64,000 nt of DNA from Micropterix aruncella (GCA_944548615.1 OX155976.1:5554952-5618951); one strand, 5' to 3'; counted from the first letter of the stretch, positions 15,999 to 28,389 are shown. Translations and numbers: made by a program. Notes: generated from the sequence alone by a model not told the origin.

Positions 15999-16168
15999 CA
16001 AACATATTATCGGACGCGTCCGTAAGCCGCGGCTTACGAACGTGTGCCTAGTCGTCCGCGACTGACGTCCTATAATGTGCACCGCTCAATAGAAATTCAT
16101 TACACAGATCGCGTGCATAAGCCACAGGCATAAGCCGCGGCTGACGGACGCGTCCAATAATGTGTTTG
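15999..16168. mobile_element. MITE-like foldback nested in the P element
   Basis: About 45-bp imperfect inverted repeats: left from caaacatattatcggacgcg (15999), right ending in ccaataatgtgtttg (16168). Each arm contains GGACGCGTCC and GCCGCGGCTTA. A perfect 18-bp palindrome (CGTAAGCCGCGGCTTACG) is at 16021-16038. No clear target duplication, so it could also be a P-element subterminal structure. Confidence 0.55.
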
Positions 16169-16353
16169 CCCCTAAGCGCGTGCCGTTAGAGTATTAATAA
16201 TAAAATAGAGCGCGAGCGCGCGAGCGTGAACAGTAGACACGGGTGTGAACAATTCATCGACCGCCCGGCTAAGGCCCGCAGTCGTTCGCGAGCGCTTGTG
16301 AAGTGATATAGTTGGGAATTTGTAGAGCATTTTTATTGTTTTTAAGAAGAAAG

Positions 16354-19300
16354 ATGGTTAAATGTGCAATCGATCATTGTAAAAATGATACTAGAAAACA
16401 CACAAAACACAAATCTAGTGTCACATATCATCGATAAGCAATTTTGAATTACTTTTCAACCAAATAAAAGTTATCCATTACGGGGGTGAAGCGAGGAGCG
16501 CGACGTAAGCGGATGCAAAGCGGATGAGGAACACACTGCCCCACCCTTCGTCTTGCTCGACCGCAATCGGTCGCAATTGGTGTTCACTAATCGAGAATCG
16601 AGATATTTTAAAAGCGAAATCGATAATCGATAATATTTTTTTATAAAAATTGACAAATCACTTTTTTTAATTATAGGTAGTAATGGTAAAAAAATCTTAT
16701 GTTAATATAAGTATAGAGTATATATGGAATATGATAAATAATGCATAATAAGGCCAATAAGGGATTCCTTTTTGGACCACTCACATAGGTTTATCCAATT
16801 GCTTCAGATGGAGCGTAGATGTTTTTAGGGCGTACCTTTATATGCTGATATTATGCATGTATGAGTGTCTGAACGTAGAGAACGAACGTCTTGACGGGTT
16901 TTGACGTAAGTATGAGGTGTCGTTGGATTCGACGTGATACGGTGGTGCGAATACGTTATATTAAAAACCGACCAAAAAATAATTTTAATAATATTATTAT
17001 TATTAACTTAGAAACTTACCTTACTTTTAGGTTTCCAAAAGACAAAACAAATATGATGAAGTAGATTGATGCTGTAAAGAAGACCAATTGGGAACCAAAC
17101 TTTTGGAGTAGAATCTGTTCAGTACATTTTCCGGATTCAAACATGTATGAAACCAAAAATGGAATCCGTAGATTAACAAACGACGCTGTACCTTCGCTTT
17201 TTCTACAACAATCTCCATTTTCCGGTCAACAGTCGGAGGTTGCAGGGCTTTCCAATTCAGGACTGGTACACGACACTCCAAGGAAACGAAAGTTAAAAAC
17301 AGAAATTATCCGTTTAAAAGACATTGCAAAACGCCGACGTATGCGGGGCAAGGCACTACACGCTGCTAATCGGCGTTTGAAAAAGAAAGTTGACAATTTA
17401 TCTAAGGTATTAAAAGAACTGAAGCAAAAAAGACTGATCAACCAAGAACAAGTGGATATTCTGGAAGTGTGCCGGCTTTCTACAGCAGCTCTTTTGAAAA
17501 GGATGACTCATAAAGGGAGAGAATATCCACCTGAACTGCGTACATTTGCGCTAACCCTCCATTTCTATTCTCCAAAGGCCTACTCTTACGTACGTAGTAC
17601 CTTTAACACATGTCTACCACATACAAGCACCATAAGAAAATGGTACCAATGCATAAACGCCACGCCAGGTTTCACTGCAGAAGCTTTTAAAGCACTTGAT
17701 CAAAAGGTCAAGTCTTCTGACAAGAAAATTCTATGCAATTTGGTAATAGACGAGATGTCGATTCGACAATTAAAGGAATTTGACGGTAATGCAGTCCAAG
17801 GATATGTAGATTTTGGTGCTGGGTTTGATGTTACCGGAGTTTCAATGCACCATGCAAACAAGCTCTGGTGTTCCTTTTAGTTGCCATTAACGAGCAGTGG
17901 AAAATTCCAGTAGGATATTTTCTGGTAATCGGCGTAACAGGTGAGCAAAGAGCCAATCTAGTAAGGATATGCCTTTCTAATTGCCACGATGTAGGCGTGG
18001 TAGTTGTATCTATGACATTTGATGGTTGCCCAGCAAATATAGCCATGGCTCAAGAGCTTGGCTGTTCGTTTAACTACCAACGTCAACTAAAAACCTATTT
18101 CGAACATCCTGCAACAAAAGAACCAGTTTTTGTATTTTTTGACCCATGTCACATGGTGAAACTGGTCAGAAATACATTACAAAGTAAAAAGGTTCTTAGA
18201 GATAATAACGGCGGCCTAATCAAATGGCAATATTTTGAAGAATTAAACACGCTCCAACTAAATGAAAATTTTCACTAGGGAAATAAATTATCGACACAAC
18301 ACATCAACTTTCAAAATCAAATAATGAAAGTAAAGCTAGCAGTACAGCTGTTAAGTGCCAGTGTTGCGAACGCTATTGAATTTTGCGACAAAAAATTACG
18401 TATACTTAATTTTGCTCACTCACAACCAACAGTGAATTTCATCAACACAATGAACAATCTGACTGACATTCTTAATTCAAGAAAGTTTCCTGGCATTGAC
18501 TTTAAAGCACCAATCAATGAGAAAAACGAAACGAAGTATCTAACGTTCATGGATAATGCAAAAACTTATTTGGAACATCTAGTTTTGATGGACAATGAAA
18601 CACCGATCATGAATACCAGAAATAAAGTAGGTTTCCTTGGATTGTGCGTGTGCATAGACAGCATGAAAGGATTGTACAACGAGCTCGTTAAACAAGAAAA
18701 AACATTGGATTTTTTACCAATGTACAAGTTAAGCCAAGACCACTTAGAGATATTTTTTTCAGTAGTACGGTCCCACGGCGGGTTCAACAATAATCCATCG
18801 GCCCTGCAATTTATGGCAACTTACAAAAAGCTCTTGGTTCACATGGAGTTAAAAGAGAATTTCAGGGGAAACTGTGCTCCTCTGGAACACATAACTTTGT
18901 TAACGTGTTCGTCGTCAACTGAGCATATTAACTTGACAACGAAGGGTTATAGATCAGGATCACAAGTGGATATGGTCGACGAACAATTCATGAGCAATTT
19001 GAAGGAGGAAGATCTGAGTTTACCTGCCGGTTTCCATTCAGTATTTTCACAACATGTTGTGGCATACGTTGCCGGGTATGTTGTTAGATATTTACTATCT
19101 AGACTAAATTGCACTGATTGCTTGGGAGCATTAGTCGCAAACACACCTAAACAAGCTCATTTATTTATTGTGTTTAAAGACAGAAGTAGACTTATCTATC
19201 CATCAAATGATGTAATCCGAATTTGTAATGCCGCAGAATCAGTAGTAAGGGTTAATTTTGACAAAAGTAATAAATCCGATCGCGATCCTATAAATATGGT

Positions 19301-19520
19301 TACAAAAACGTTAAAATTATTCATCGGATCCGATATTTTCACGATCCTTCATGCCCATTTATTTGAGCAGGAACCGTGCAGTAATCATTTGCTTCATCTG
19401 CTAAGGGCCGTTATCCAAAAATATGTCGATATACGGATAAAATATTTAGTTTGTAAGTCAAATGTAAAACAAACCAAGAGGCAACTATACAACAAGCTCA
19501 CTCTTTTAAAAGGGCAATAA
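16354..19520 (+). pseudogene. P-element/THAP9-family transposase (broken)
   Basis: Exon 1 (16354-16433) starts MVKCAIDHCKND, the first half of a THAP zinc finger (C-x4-C). Exon 2 (17031-19520) supplies its second half (FPKDK, CSVHF), a basic coiled-coil stretch (17280-17460), the catalytic RNase-H-like region (VIDEMSIRQL, TFDGCPANIAMA), the signature FFDPCHMVKLVRNTL, and the C-terminal P-element domain. Total ~855 codons, in the size range of THAP9. Lesions: donor GT changed to AT at 16434 (ataagc); TAG at 17062-17064 in the THAP finger; a one-base frameshift near 17855-17868; TAG at 18276-18278. The remaining sequence is well preserved, so death was fairly recent. Confidence 0.9.
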
Positions 19521-20775
19521 CGGATACTTAAGGGTTTGGATCCTCCAAGCGGGCGATCTGAATACAGTCTAGTCGAATACTAGCTGACTGCGCTTAGACC
19601 AGATTCTATGATTCTACCTACGTCTGAGGTTTTAGTTATTATTGCTCAATGGAAGCTGTAATTTTTGAGAACAGAATTGTATTTCTGTTATCAAAATTAC
19701 ATCTTCCTGTACCTTTGTATTTTCCACTAAAATAAACTTTAGGCATACATCCAATCATATAAAACTACATTGCTTGTCCTATTTTATCGTGAACACTGAA
19801 GATCGAGTAGATATAATTTGTTGATTTGAATAATTTTCGACAAAAAAATAATGGCGGCCTTATAAGAGCCTTAATTAGAATATTATTTTGTAGATATTCT
19901 AAAATGTGATTAAAATAAACACGTTTAAAACATCATGAACTATTTTTTTTATTTCTTACCTTTATGGCATATTGGGGTCAAATGGTTACAAACCAATAAA
20001 CATTTTTATATGTATATATATTTCTTATGTTTTAAAAAATAATTTTAAGCTTCTCTTTACTACACTAGATTTTTGTCGCCGCCACTGACAGGGAGTGTTT
20101 TTATTCATCTATGAGATGGCAAAATACAGCATCGCCGCACAGCACTCATATCTTCTCTTTCCTGCGCAAGAAATTATGGGAGGCGGAGCGACGTTGGTTG
20201 ACATCCTTACGAGAAGACGACGTAATTGAGCGTGTATGTCAGTAAACTGTTACAATGTCAACAATTACAATGTACAACAATTTACAATGTCGAGTCGAGT
20301 GAGTGCTATCCGTAATCGACTAGTCGATTGGCGAGCGCGTGGTCACTCCCTATTTCTCGCATCTCCATCAATATACGGTATAAACATCTATAGCACACCT
20401 GTCTGCTTTCGGCTCCAAGCGACCCGTCTGAAGCGCGCGCTAATTGTTGGAAAGGCAATGCCTGAAATAGCACGCCATCTATTATTATCTTCATTGAACA
20501 TGTGATTTGTAGCGTAGAAGGAAATGCAATAGATAGCGCTAATAATTGAATGCTAATTTCGTTGAAACTGCTTGAATTATTGGGTTTTTAGAATCAATCG
20601 ATCCTTTATAATTAAAACTTAATTATCAATGTTAATATAGATATCCAAATAAATTCCTATACTTTTCGACGTCAGCACTACCAGTGCCATCTGCGTAGTG
20701 ACGTCGAGAAATATGCTGCCATTTTCTTGTATGAGATGGTGCTATCTATTACACTATAAAATCAATGCCATTACC

Positions 20776-21622
20776 TACCATTCGTCGCGAACGTGGCCAG
20801 TAGAGACTGACCGACGTAGAGACGTCGGACCCCACCGGTAAAGGGGATCCTAATCATCTCCACAGTGGTAACGGTAAAGAGATAGCCCAAACACGTTTAA
20901 ACTACAATTATAGAGAATCCCCTCCCCCCTCCCTTCCCCTCCTCACTTTATAGAAACAGCGCGAAACAGTCGAGGTTTATCTCACATAGAGGGACAAAAT
21001 TTTTGGAGTTTGAAAAGGAAACGATTCACTCTATCTTGTGGATTAGCATTTTGTTATTTGATTGAGGACACGAAAAAAACAATTTTAGAATGGTATTAGT
21101 AGAGGGCACGTGAGAGTTCAGCGGTGGAATAAAAAGTTTAACGGTAATTAATTACTATGAGGTAGAATCGCATAAAAATAAATGCAACAAAGGTAACAAA
21201 GTCCTCTGCTATAATGTGCGATTCCGCACATCAAAATGATAATTTTAGCATGTAATACGTTCCCATTTGTATTTCACCGAGGAAGTCTTACTGTGATGGT
21301 ATAATTCGGCTCGAAGACCGACGATGTGCTGGAATCCGGCTCTTAAGGCCAGCTATGTGGTGTTTCTCCTCGCAGGATCGGATCCACATTGTAGCGCTGG
21401 CTCTATGTCCGATGATTTCAAATTCCTATCTCACCGCGTCTGCCACCACACATAATTTTCAGTCGCGGTGTTAATGGCCTACATACAGATTTAACCCCCA
21501 GGGTCGTAAGGCCAGTGGTGACGTCGGGCGGCGTTGTCGAATTCCTCTTCTTTGAGCAGTCGGGAGAAGGTTCACTCGGTGCTGTTCTGCAGTCGGGTGG
21601 TCGTCTCTCCAGTCGGTGCTTC
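20776..21622. other. Unassigned sequence left of the copia element
   Basis: No gene seen. Positions 21170-21293 resemble part of the tandem units further right (compare 28645-28765), so a fragment of that repeat family also lies here. 21300-21622 and 24430-24990 were contiguous before the copia insertion. Confidence 0.45.
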
Positions 21623-21805
21623 TTTTAGAGATTATCAGTGGTCGAGAAAAAAGAAACAATGAAACGTTGTTTATCACACAACACCTTTAATTGTAGCAGA
21701 AAAAACACGGACTACCATACACATGGCTGTTTGACAGATCTTATTGGTGAATTCGGATTTAGAACAAAAACAACATGAAAACGAAAAACTAATTCAAATC
21801 CAATA
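21623..21805 (-). repeat. 3' LTR of the copia element
   Basis: 183-bp partner of 24247-24429. On the minus strand it is preceded by the purine-rich TTAGTGGGAG (21806-21815), the polypurine tract. Confidence 0.92.
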
Positions 21806-21829
21806 CTCCCACTAATTATTTGAAGTCTT

Positions 21830-24114
21830 TCATTCCCAACAGCACGATGTTCCTTTTGATTTTTTTAAAATTGGCAATGGCTTGGTGAATATATCTGCCG
21901 GTTGCTCTTCACTACACACGTAGTCGATCAGAATCGCTTTTGATTCATACGATTCCCGGATGAAAAGTAGGCGGACATCGATGTGTTTGGTTCGCTGATG
22001 CAACTCAGAATTCTTGATAAGCCGAATTGCGCTTTGGTTGTCGATGTAGAGTGTCGGTGGATTCTCTTGAATGCAACCCACATCACACAGCAGCTATTGC
22101 AGCCACACTGCTTCCTTTGCGCCTTCGCACGCTGCCATGAATTCAGGTTCAGTAGTGGAAAGGGCCACTGTCTTCTGTCGATGACTTTTCCATGTGACGA
22201 TGCCCTCGCCTACATCAAATGCATAGCCGGTGGTTGACTTTCGCGTATCAACATCGCGTGCAAAATCAGCATCGGAATACCCTCTCAACGCTGTCGACAA
22301 TCCACAATATGCAACTCCTCGTTCGGCCGTTTTATTCAAATATCGAAGAATACGCTTGACAGCCGAAACATGCGGTGGTTTCGGATCATCCATATAACGG
22401 CTAACCTCTCCCACTGCATATGAAATGTCTGGTCTTGTCACGATTGCACCAAACATCAGCGATCCGATCGCTTGACGATATGGGAAGACGACGCTGTCCT
22501 CTTCACATGATTTGGTCAATATGACGTTGCTGTCTGCTGGAGTAGAAATACTCTTCGAGTCTTGCATGTTGAATTTCTCTACGACCTTTTTTATGTATGC
22601 GCCTTGACTGATGAAAATCGTCTTCTTCTCTCTATCTCGATGAATTTCATGCAAATATTCGCCTGTCACACAGTCAGCATGCAAATATTCGCCGCAAACT
22701 GCTACCCTCTCTTGTGCTGGTTTGTGCGAAGCACATTGCATTTTTCCGATATGACAATCCTCACAGAAAAATTTTTCTTCACTCGCCAATTTGATTCCTT
22801 CAACCAATTTTTTCTTGCACATGCGTTAATTGCTTCCACGTTCAGGTGCCCATATCGATGATGCAGTTGCTCAAGCGTGACGGTCGCAGAATTCGCATGC
22901 TCATTCAGTCGCTGCCGAAATATCATTCTCAATTGTTTGCTGTCATCTTTTACACCAACAGCATACACAACACCATCAGCATCCATCAATTTGCAGTTAT
23001 CGCGGGTGATGACCATTTGGAACCCTTTGATGTAGCGGATGTAGTTGAAAATAAATTTTGCTTCAGCTCAGGAACGTACTGCACATTGTTCAAATGTCGT
23101 TGCAGCCACACACCGTTGACCATGGCTTCGATTAAAATTGTGCCCGTGCCACGAATCGGTATACGATCGTTGTTTGCGATTTTGACAAAACGCTCTGCGT
23201 CGCACTTTCTATAATTGACAAACCACTCGATGCGTGAAGACATATGTTCAGTGGCACCTGAATCTGCAATCCAAATATCGCTGTGATCTATCGCTGTTCC
23301 ACCGTTGAGTTTCGCACAATATGCAACATCGCTGCCGCCCTTCTTTGCATCGGACGATTTTTCAGCACGCTTCGGACATTCTTTCTTCCAATGCCCGAAT
23401 TCATGACATTTGTTGCACTTCGTTTTTTTTTAACTCCTCGATTGACGATGGCGTCTTCTTGCTGGCTTGCTGTTTCTTCGACTTGAACTTCGCACTGAAT
23501 GCAGCATCCAATTGCACATCATCGGTTTTGCTTATATGGTCTTCTTCCAGCTGCAAGCAACTGTGCAAACTCTCCAGGGTTCGGCCCTCTTTGATATTGT
23601 ACCAAACGGTCTTGAAATTACGAAACTTGGGTGTCAAGCCACTGATGATACGCACCATTTTGATGTTATCGGACAATTTTTCGCCTTGGTCCTCAATTTC
23701 ATATGCCATTCTGTTCGCTCTTGATACATATGCAGCGACCGGTTCATCCTCAACCATTTTTAACGAAAAATACTCCTCATAGAGGCATATGATGCGCACT
23801 TCGCTCCGTTTTTCGTACAAACTGGCCAATATATCTGCAATTTCTTTTGCTGTTTTGCACATCAGAATGTGATTTACCTGCTCGGAATCCACTGATGAAA
23901 TCAGGATAACCATTGCTTTGCCATCGTTTCGCTCGTATTGCTCTTTCACTGTCATGGCCTCATTTGCATCAGGAACTTTTCCTTCCATGACGTCCGTCAG
24001 AGCTCGTGACTTCATCACAGCATTAATTTGGAATTTCCACAATTTGTAGTTTGTGCTGTTCAATCTGTGATGGATGACAGAGCCACCGCTCGATTTATCG
24101 TCCATCAAATCCAT
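21830..24114 (-). pseudogene. Copia gag-pol remnant
   Basis: Gag (24114-23401) starts MDLMDDKSSGGS and is closed by a frameshift in a run of T (minus-strand A) near 23425. The zinc knuckle CNKCHEFGHWKKEC and protease motif ADSGATEHM follow in another frame (~23420-23240), then the GAG-pre-integrase block LHHRYGHL (~22850). The frame 22822-22094 fuses the integrase zinc end (CEDCHIGKM) straight to the RT C-terminus and RNase H (GYSDADFARD, KSTTGYAF), so the integrase catalytic core and RT YVDD box are gone. A TAG near 22093 precedes the last segment (ADIFTKPLP). It needed proteins in trans to move. Confidence 0.92.
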
Positions 24115-24230
24115 TTTGCTTGTGTAAAAAGTTCACTACTTATGTACGGCACGGCATCTCGGCTTTCGTAGAAATTACTTTTGTTTCTTTTTATTTACAA
24201 TTTAACTGTTCAGTTTTACTCGACATCAGC

Positions 24231-24246
24231 CACTGGGGCCATAACC
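24231..24246 (-). other. Primer-binding site of the copia element
   Basis: Immediately after the 5' LTR the minus strand reads GGTTATGGCCCCAGTG, resembling the copia primer-binding site that pairs with an internal part of initiator tRNA-Met. Confidence 0.7.
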
Positions 24247-24429
24247 TTTTAGAGATTATCAGTGGTCGAGAAAAAAGAAACAATGAAACGTTGTTTATCA
24301 CACAACACCTTTAATTGTAGCAGAAGAAACACGGACTACCATACACATGGCTGTTTGACAGATCTTATTGGTGAATTCGGATTTAGAACAAAAACAACAT
24401 GAAAACGAAAAACTAACTCAAATCCAATA
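24247..24429 (-). repeat. 5' LTR of the copia element
   Basis: 183 bp; it begins TATTGGATTT on the minus strand, so the usual TG start is TA here, and ends near CTCTAAAA. Near-identical to 21623-21805. Confidence 0.92.
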
Positions 24430-25980
24430 GCTTCAAAGGTTCGGGTCGCTTTAAACGTCGCTCGGGTCGTGTTGAATCTGCTGTAGGTTGTATCTCCTAG
24501 GATATGCACTCGAGGTTTTGGATAATAAAAATACTACTCTTCGACGATTGTATGGAAAAGCTTTTAAGCAATTAAAATGTTTATTTCCTCTTTTTTTAAA
24601 ATGTAAGTACTTCAATATGTATGATTTTAAACTATTTAGGAAATATTTATCAGACTCGTAGAATATCGGGTCTTCTACGGTTTTTGAGGATATTTTACTG
24701 TGAAAATACCCGAGAACTTCTTTGATGCACTCAACTCGTCGACATATGATTGACACAAATAAATAAGAAAATTACAAGAGAAATTACAATAAAAAATAAT
24801 GTTCACAAATAATATTCTTACATAAATTCGTCCGACGGTTGATGCACTTTACTCGATGAAATTCTGCCGTTCTCGGCTGGCGACCTCCCTTATATGGGGG
24901 GTTGGCGGCCGGGCCGAGTTGTGGGGGTTGTTGTGCCCCGCTCGAGCGCGGTCGGCGGCTGGCGGCATGGCTGTATGCCGTTTGTACAAAGATATGATAA
25001 TATAATTTTACATGGTATTTTCTTGAAGTTTAGCCTATACATAAGAACTTAAACTTTAGCTTATATTATCTTATGATTATTTATACATATTCTTGATAAT
25101 TATTTCTTAATATTATGTCCTAATTATGGAAAATATTTGTAACTTTACAGGTTCTAGGCCGATTTAGTTCGGACCTAGACTAAAAATTAACTTAAATGAT
25201 TTTACACATTATGATATTATTTTAGCAACAATTTTATTGATATTAGTAATTCAATATTTAAGTTGGCGTGCTTTGAAATATGAGTCACTTGGTACTTATT
25301 TTGCTCGAGGGTGTTCACCTTTTTTTCGAAAGTCGGATGTATTTAATGTTCGGCGGTGGGCGGCTTTAATCCTTTAAGTGGTTCGTCGCGGTGAGCTTTT
25401 ATTGCCTACCTAAATGCCTGCGACCGTGTTTATTTTCCGATATTCCTTTGTTCTCGTGCAAGGGGTTGGTTTTGTGTATGTATGATTTTTCGAAATTTTA
25501 GCGTTTCGCTTGTAAAAAAATCCACTTTAGGTTAAAAATATACATTAGCGTACTCTTTTAGTGAAGCTAATCCGGTGTACTGATATTATTTGCGTAGTGA
25601 ACTTCCTGCCATAAGTAAATATATTTGTTGGGGTTTTTGATGCTTGGGGAATTTAGGCGTGTCGAAACAATTTTGTTGTGATGTTTATCATCACCATGCC
25701 TGCCCGTGACTTCATCTTTTCTTCCCGCAACACTTACATTACCTGCACTAATAATGTATTTTAATTTTATATAAATCCCACGACTTTCACAAAAAAAAAC
25801 AATATGGATAGGTAACAGTCTGACCATTTAAGAGTAGACATTAATTCGAAACGGGGATTTTTTTTGATGTGGCAACACTTACCTTTATGTCCTCTTGGCT
25901 CAGTTCATGAAATTGCGTTCATTTTGTCATTAATTGTCGTTATTCACATTCGTGTGCGTTAAAAATTAACAAAACTTTTT
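24430..25980. other. Unassigned; possible minus-strand LTR-like promoter region
   Basis: Host sequence of the copia insertion. On the minus strand, CCATATAAGGGAG at ~24886-24898 followed ~40 bp later by GAGTAAAGTGCATC could be a core promoter, perhaps of a decayed LTR element; a 101-codon minus frame (24756-24451) lies downstream but has no recognisable motif. 25725-25815 resembles 37930-38010 of the tandem array. Nothing else recognised. Confidence 0.35.
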
Positions 25981-26124
25981 ATTTATTTATTTATTTAAGA
26001 ACTAATTACTATAAAACATTGATTTGCTTACAAAAATATCAGGAACCGAATAGCAAAACCTTAACTTTTTGCTTATTTGATTTTGTCACCCAACTGGGAC
26101 TAGCCCGTTCTAGGGTGGACAGGA
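25981..26124 (-). repeat. SINE-like repeat, second full copy
   Basis: Aligns with 9240-9390, including gtcacccaactgggactagc and the ATTTATTT run (minus-strand AAAT tail). Confidence 0.7.
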
Positions 26125-26792
26125 CTCTAATATTACATTCAAGTTTGCTTGATTGCTTGATTGCTTATAAATGTACAAGTTTTAGTAAAAAGCTAATAAT
26201 ACGAAATTGCCCTAAAATGTGGTCTTCAAAAAAAAAAAATAATAATAATAGTAAAACATATTCAAATATAATATAATAAATAAAATGCGATTACATTATA
26301 TAATCGGCAATAATATAAAAAAACGGTATATGTGACAAAAGAAAGAAACAGTCATTAATATTTAATATATGGATTTAATATAAAAATATCTAGTCAAAGA
26401 AAGTATTCATTGTCAATTCATCGTCAAAATAATATATAACAACTATTTGAAGCGGAGCTAGATAATTCGTTGTCAGGTCTCAAAATGTACCTCTAGATAC
26501 ATTTTCAGGTTATGTTAAGTTTGACATTTCGTATAGTTTACCACAAATTGCCGGTACCTACTTGTCTCAATCGTAGTCAAAATTATTTTTTGTTTAACGG
26601 AGGGACGACTAACGTTTTTCCCTTTTCTTTCAAGCTCACAATAATTCAAACGTCGATGTTACGTGATACAATAAGTAAAGGAGCAGAAAGACAAGTCTGA
26701 GTACAATACGCCTCTTGGAAGACGGTACTGAGGCATGTCCCTAGATTAATTAGTATTACTATTCTCACATACTGTGTTGCAATATACATATT

Positions 26793-28139
26793 CGGTCGCT
26801 CCGTAACGTCCCTTGCGGGACGCACGATCGGCTCCCCCAATTTCCGTAACGTCCCTTACGGGACGCAGTGGTCGCCTCTGCGAAAAATGCAATTTACAAT
26901 TCGAAACGCGGCTCTATGCGCTTTCTGAGGGCGCTAGGATATGGCCAATATATCGCCAATTCAAGATTTCGCTGTCACTTTCGCGGCCGTGTTTACTAGT
27001 GCGAAATAAGTGATAAAAATGGTGTTTGTACAGTGTTTCTGTGCCATTTACTGGAGAACAGTGAGTAATTTGCATTCTAAAATAGTTTATTTGAGATAGT
27101 CCAAAGTCATTTGAGATACTCCATTTGCTGTTTTTCACGTATTATTAAGCAAAATGCTTCGGCGACAACATACGCGTCGGGAAAAAATGGCCGTTTTTGT
27201 TTCGCAATATTTATGAAATATCCCGAAATATCGCGAAATATGACGTAATATCGCTTTAATTCGCTGATAAAATAGGTATTGCTTCATTTACATCCTAAGT
27301 AATCACATACTTAGCCGTATTTTGAACATTATAAGTTGTTTCGTAATATGACCCGCGCAAAGATATTTGTTTTGATAATTACTATCAGAGAATAACCATA
27401 TTGTGAGTGCGATTTTCTATAGTTTTTCGATGAAATGTGACTCTTTGGAGTATATTAATTAGTTATTGGACATATAATAAGTATATAATGAGACAATATA
27501 TTTGAAAAAATCTAACCAATTTTATATTATGAGCATTCAAAGTTTATTATCAAGTTTCGGACGCTAACTCTCAAAACTTTAGATTTTTCTGTAATATCAG
27601 ACAAAGCTGAAAGTTCTGGTGTGATTTTCTAAGAAGTGTGATGTAATAATAAAGTTATTTTGAAAGAATTTCATATAAAAAAAACCTTAAGTAGTCAAAA
27701 ATAAAAATTAAAATATTTTTTTTTTTACGAGAATACATCAAATTTTTCTTGGCCGAATAACTAAATATTTTTGTATACAAATAAGTAAATCAAAATAATA
27801 GTTTTGGTAAAGCATTTAATAAAGAACATAACTGTTTTTACAATTTTTGCATATTTTCCGTACTTTGTGATAAAAACATCGACATGACTTTATAGGCGAG
27901 TTTTTTCAGTTCGCTAACTTTGTAATATTTATTCATTATTTATTTTAATTGTTTTACGAGATAAAGTTATAATGTTTTAAATTTCAAATTTCAATGCGGT
28001 CATTTTACAGTTATTCTTTTTATGATCCGTATAGTGGTTTATAACTTATGATCGTTTTCCTCAAGGCCATCGACTCTCGCCAATTTTACGCGGCAAACTG
28101 ACAAAACAAAAGGGACGGCCGAATTTTGACGATGAGGGG
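26793..28139. mobile_element. piggyBac-like fragment with one end at TTAA
   Basis: The right end is GATGAGGGG followed by TTAA (28140-28143), and 27920-28075 resembles the minus strand of the MITE at 1002-1324. The left end is missing: it abuts a second copy (26593-26792) of the flanking 200 bp, implying a deletion between array units. 26797-26875 holds two near-identical hairpins containing CCGTAACGTCCCTT(G/A)CGGGACG. No ORF. Confidence 0.5.
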
Positions 28140-28389
28140 TTAACGGAGGGACGACTAACGTTTTTCCCTTTTCTTTCAAGCTCACAATAATTCAAACGTC
28201 GATGTGACGTGATACAACAAGTAAAGGAGCAGAAAGACAAGTCTGAGTACAATAATCATCTTGGAAGACGGTACTGAGACATGTCCCTAGATTATTTAGT
28301 CTTACTATTCTCGCATACTGTGTTGCAATACATGTTTTTCCTAAATGGTAGGGTCTACTCTTTCTGGCCAGACTGTAGGTAACTACATA

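Larger units (their letters stand above)
15840..20766 (+). mobile_element. P-element/THAP9-like DNA transposon, full length but dead
   Basis: Terminal inverted repeats 15840-15863 and 20743-20766 are perfect over 24 bp (ATTGATTTTATAGTG...), with imperfect similarity for about another 25 bp. GCCATTACC flanks both ends (15831-15839, 20767-20775), consistent with an 8-bp P-type target duplication plus one chance base. Inside lie a MITE-like inverted repeat (15999-16168), a GC-rich leader, a THAP exon, an intron and a long transposase exon. An AATAAA at 19914 may end the transcript. A second inverted motif (cgacgtcag...gtgacgtcg, 20667-20707) lies near the right end. Confidence 0.92.
21623..24429 (-). 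mobile_element. Copia-type LTR retrotransposon, internally deleted (2807 bp)
   Basis: Minus-strand element with two 183-bp LTRs (24247-24429 upstream, 21623-21805 downstream) differing at about two positions, and the 5-bp target duplication GCTTC at 21618-21622 and 24430-24434. A primer-binding site and polypurine tract flank the interior. Autonomous copia elements are about 5 kb; this one lacks most of integrase and the RT catalytic region. High LTR identity indicates a young insertion. Confidence 0.95.

Noticed and set aside
22846..23782. Plus-strand ORFs (22846-23214, 23321-23782, 23467-23724)
   Set aside because: Antisense shadows of the copia gag-pol remnant.
25567..25827. 86-codon minus ORF
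   Set aside because: Overlaps dispersed array-type repeat, no motif recognised.
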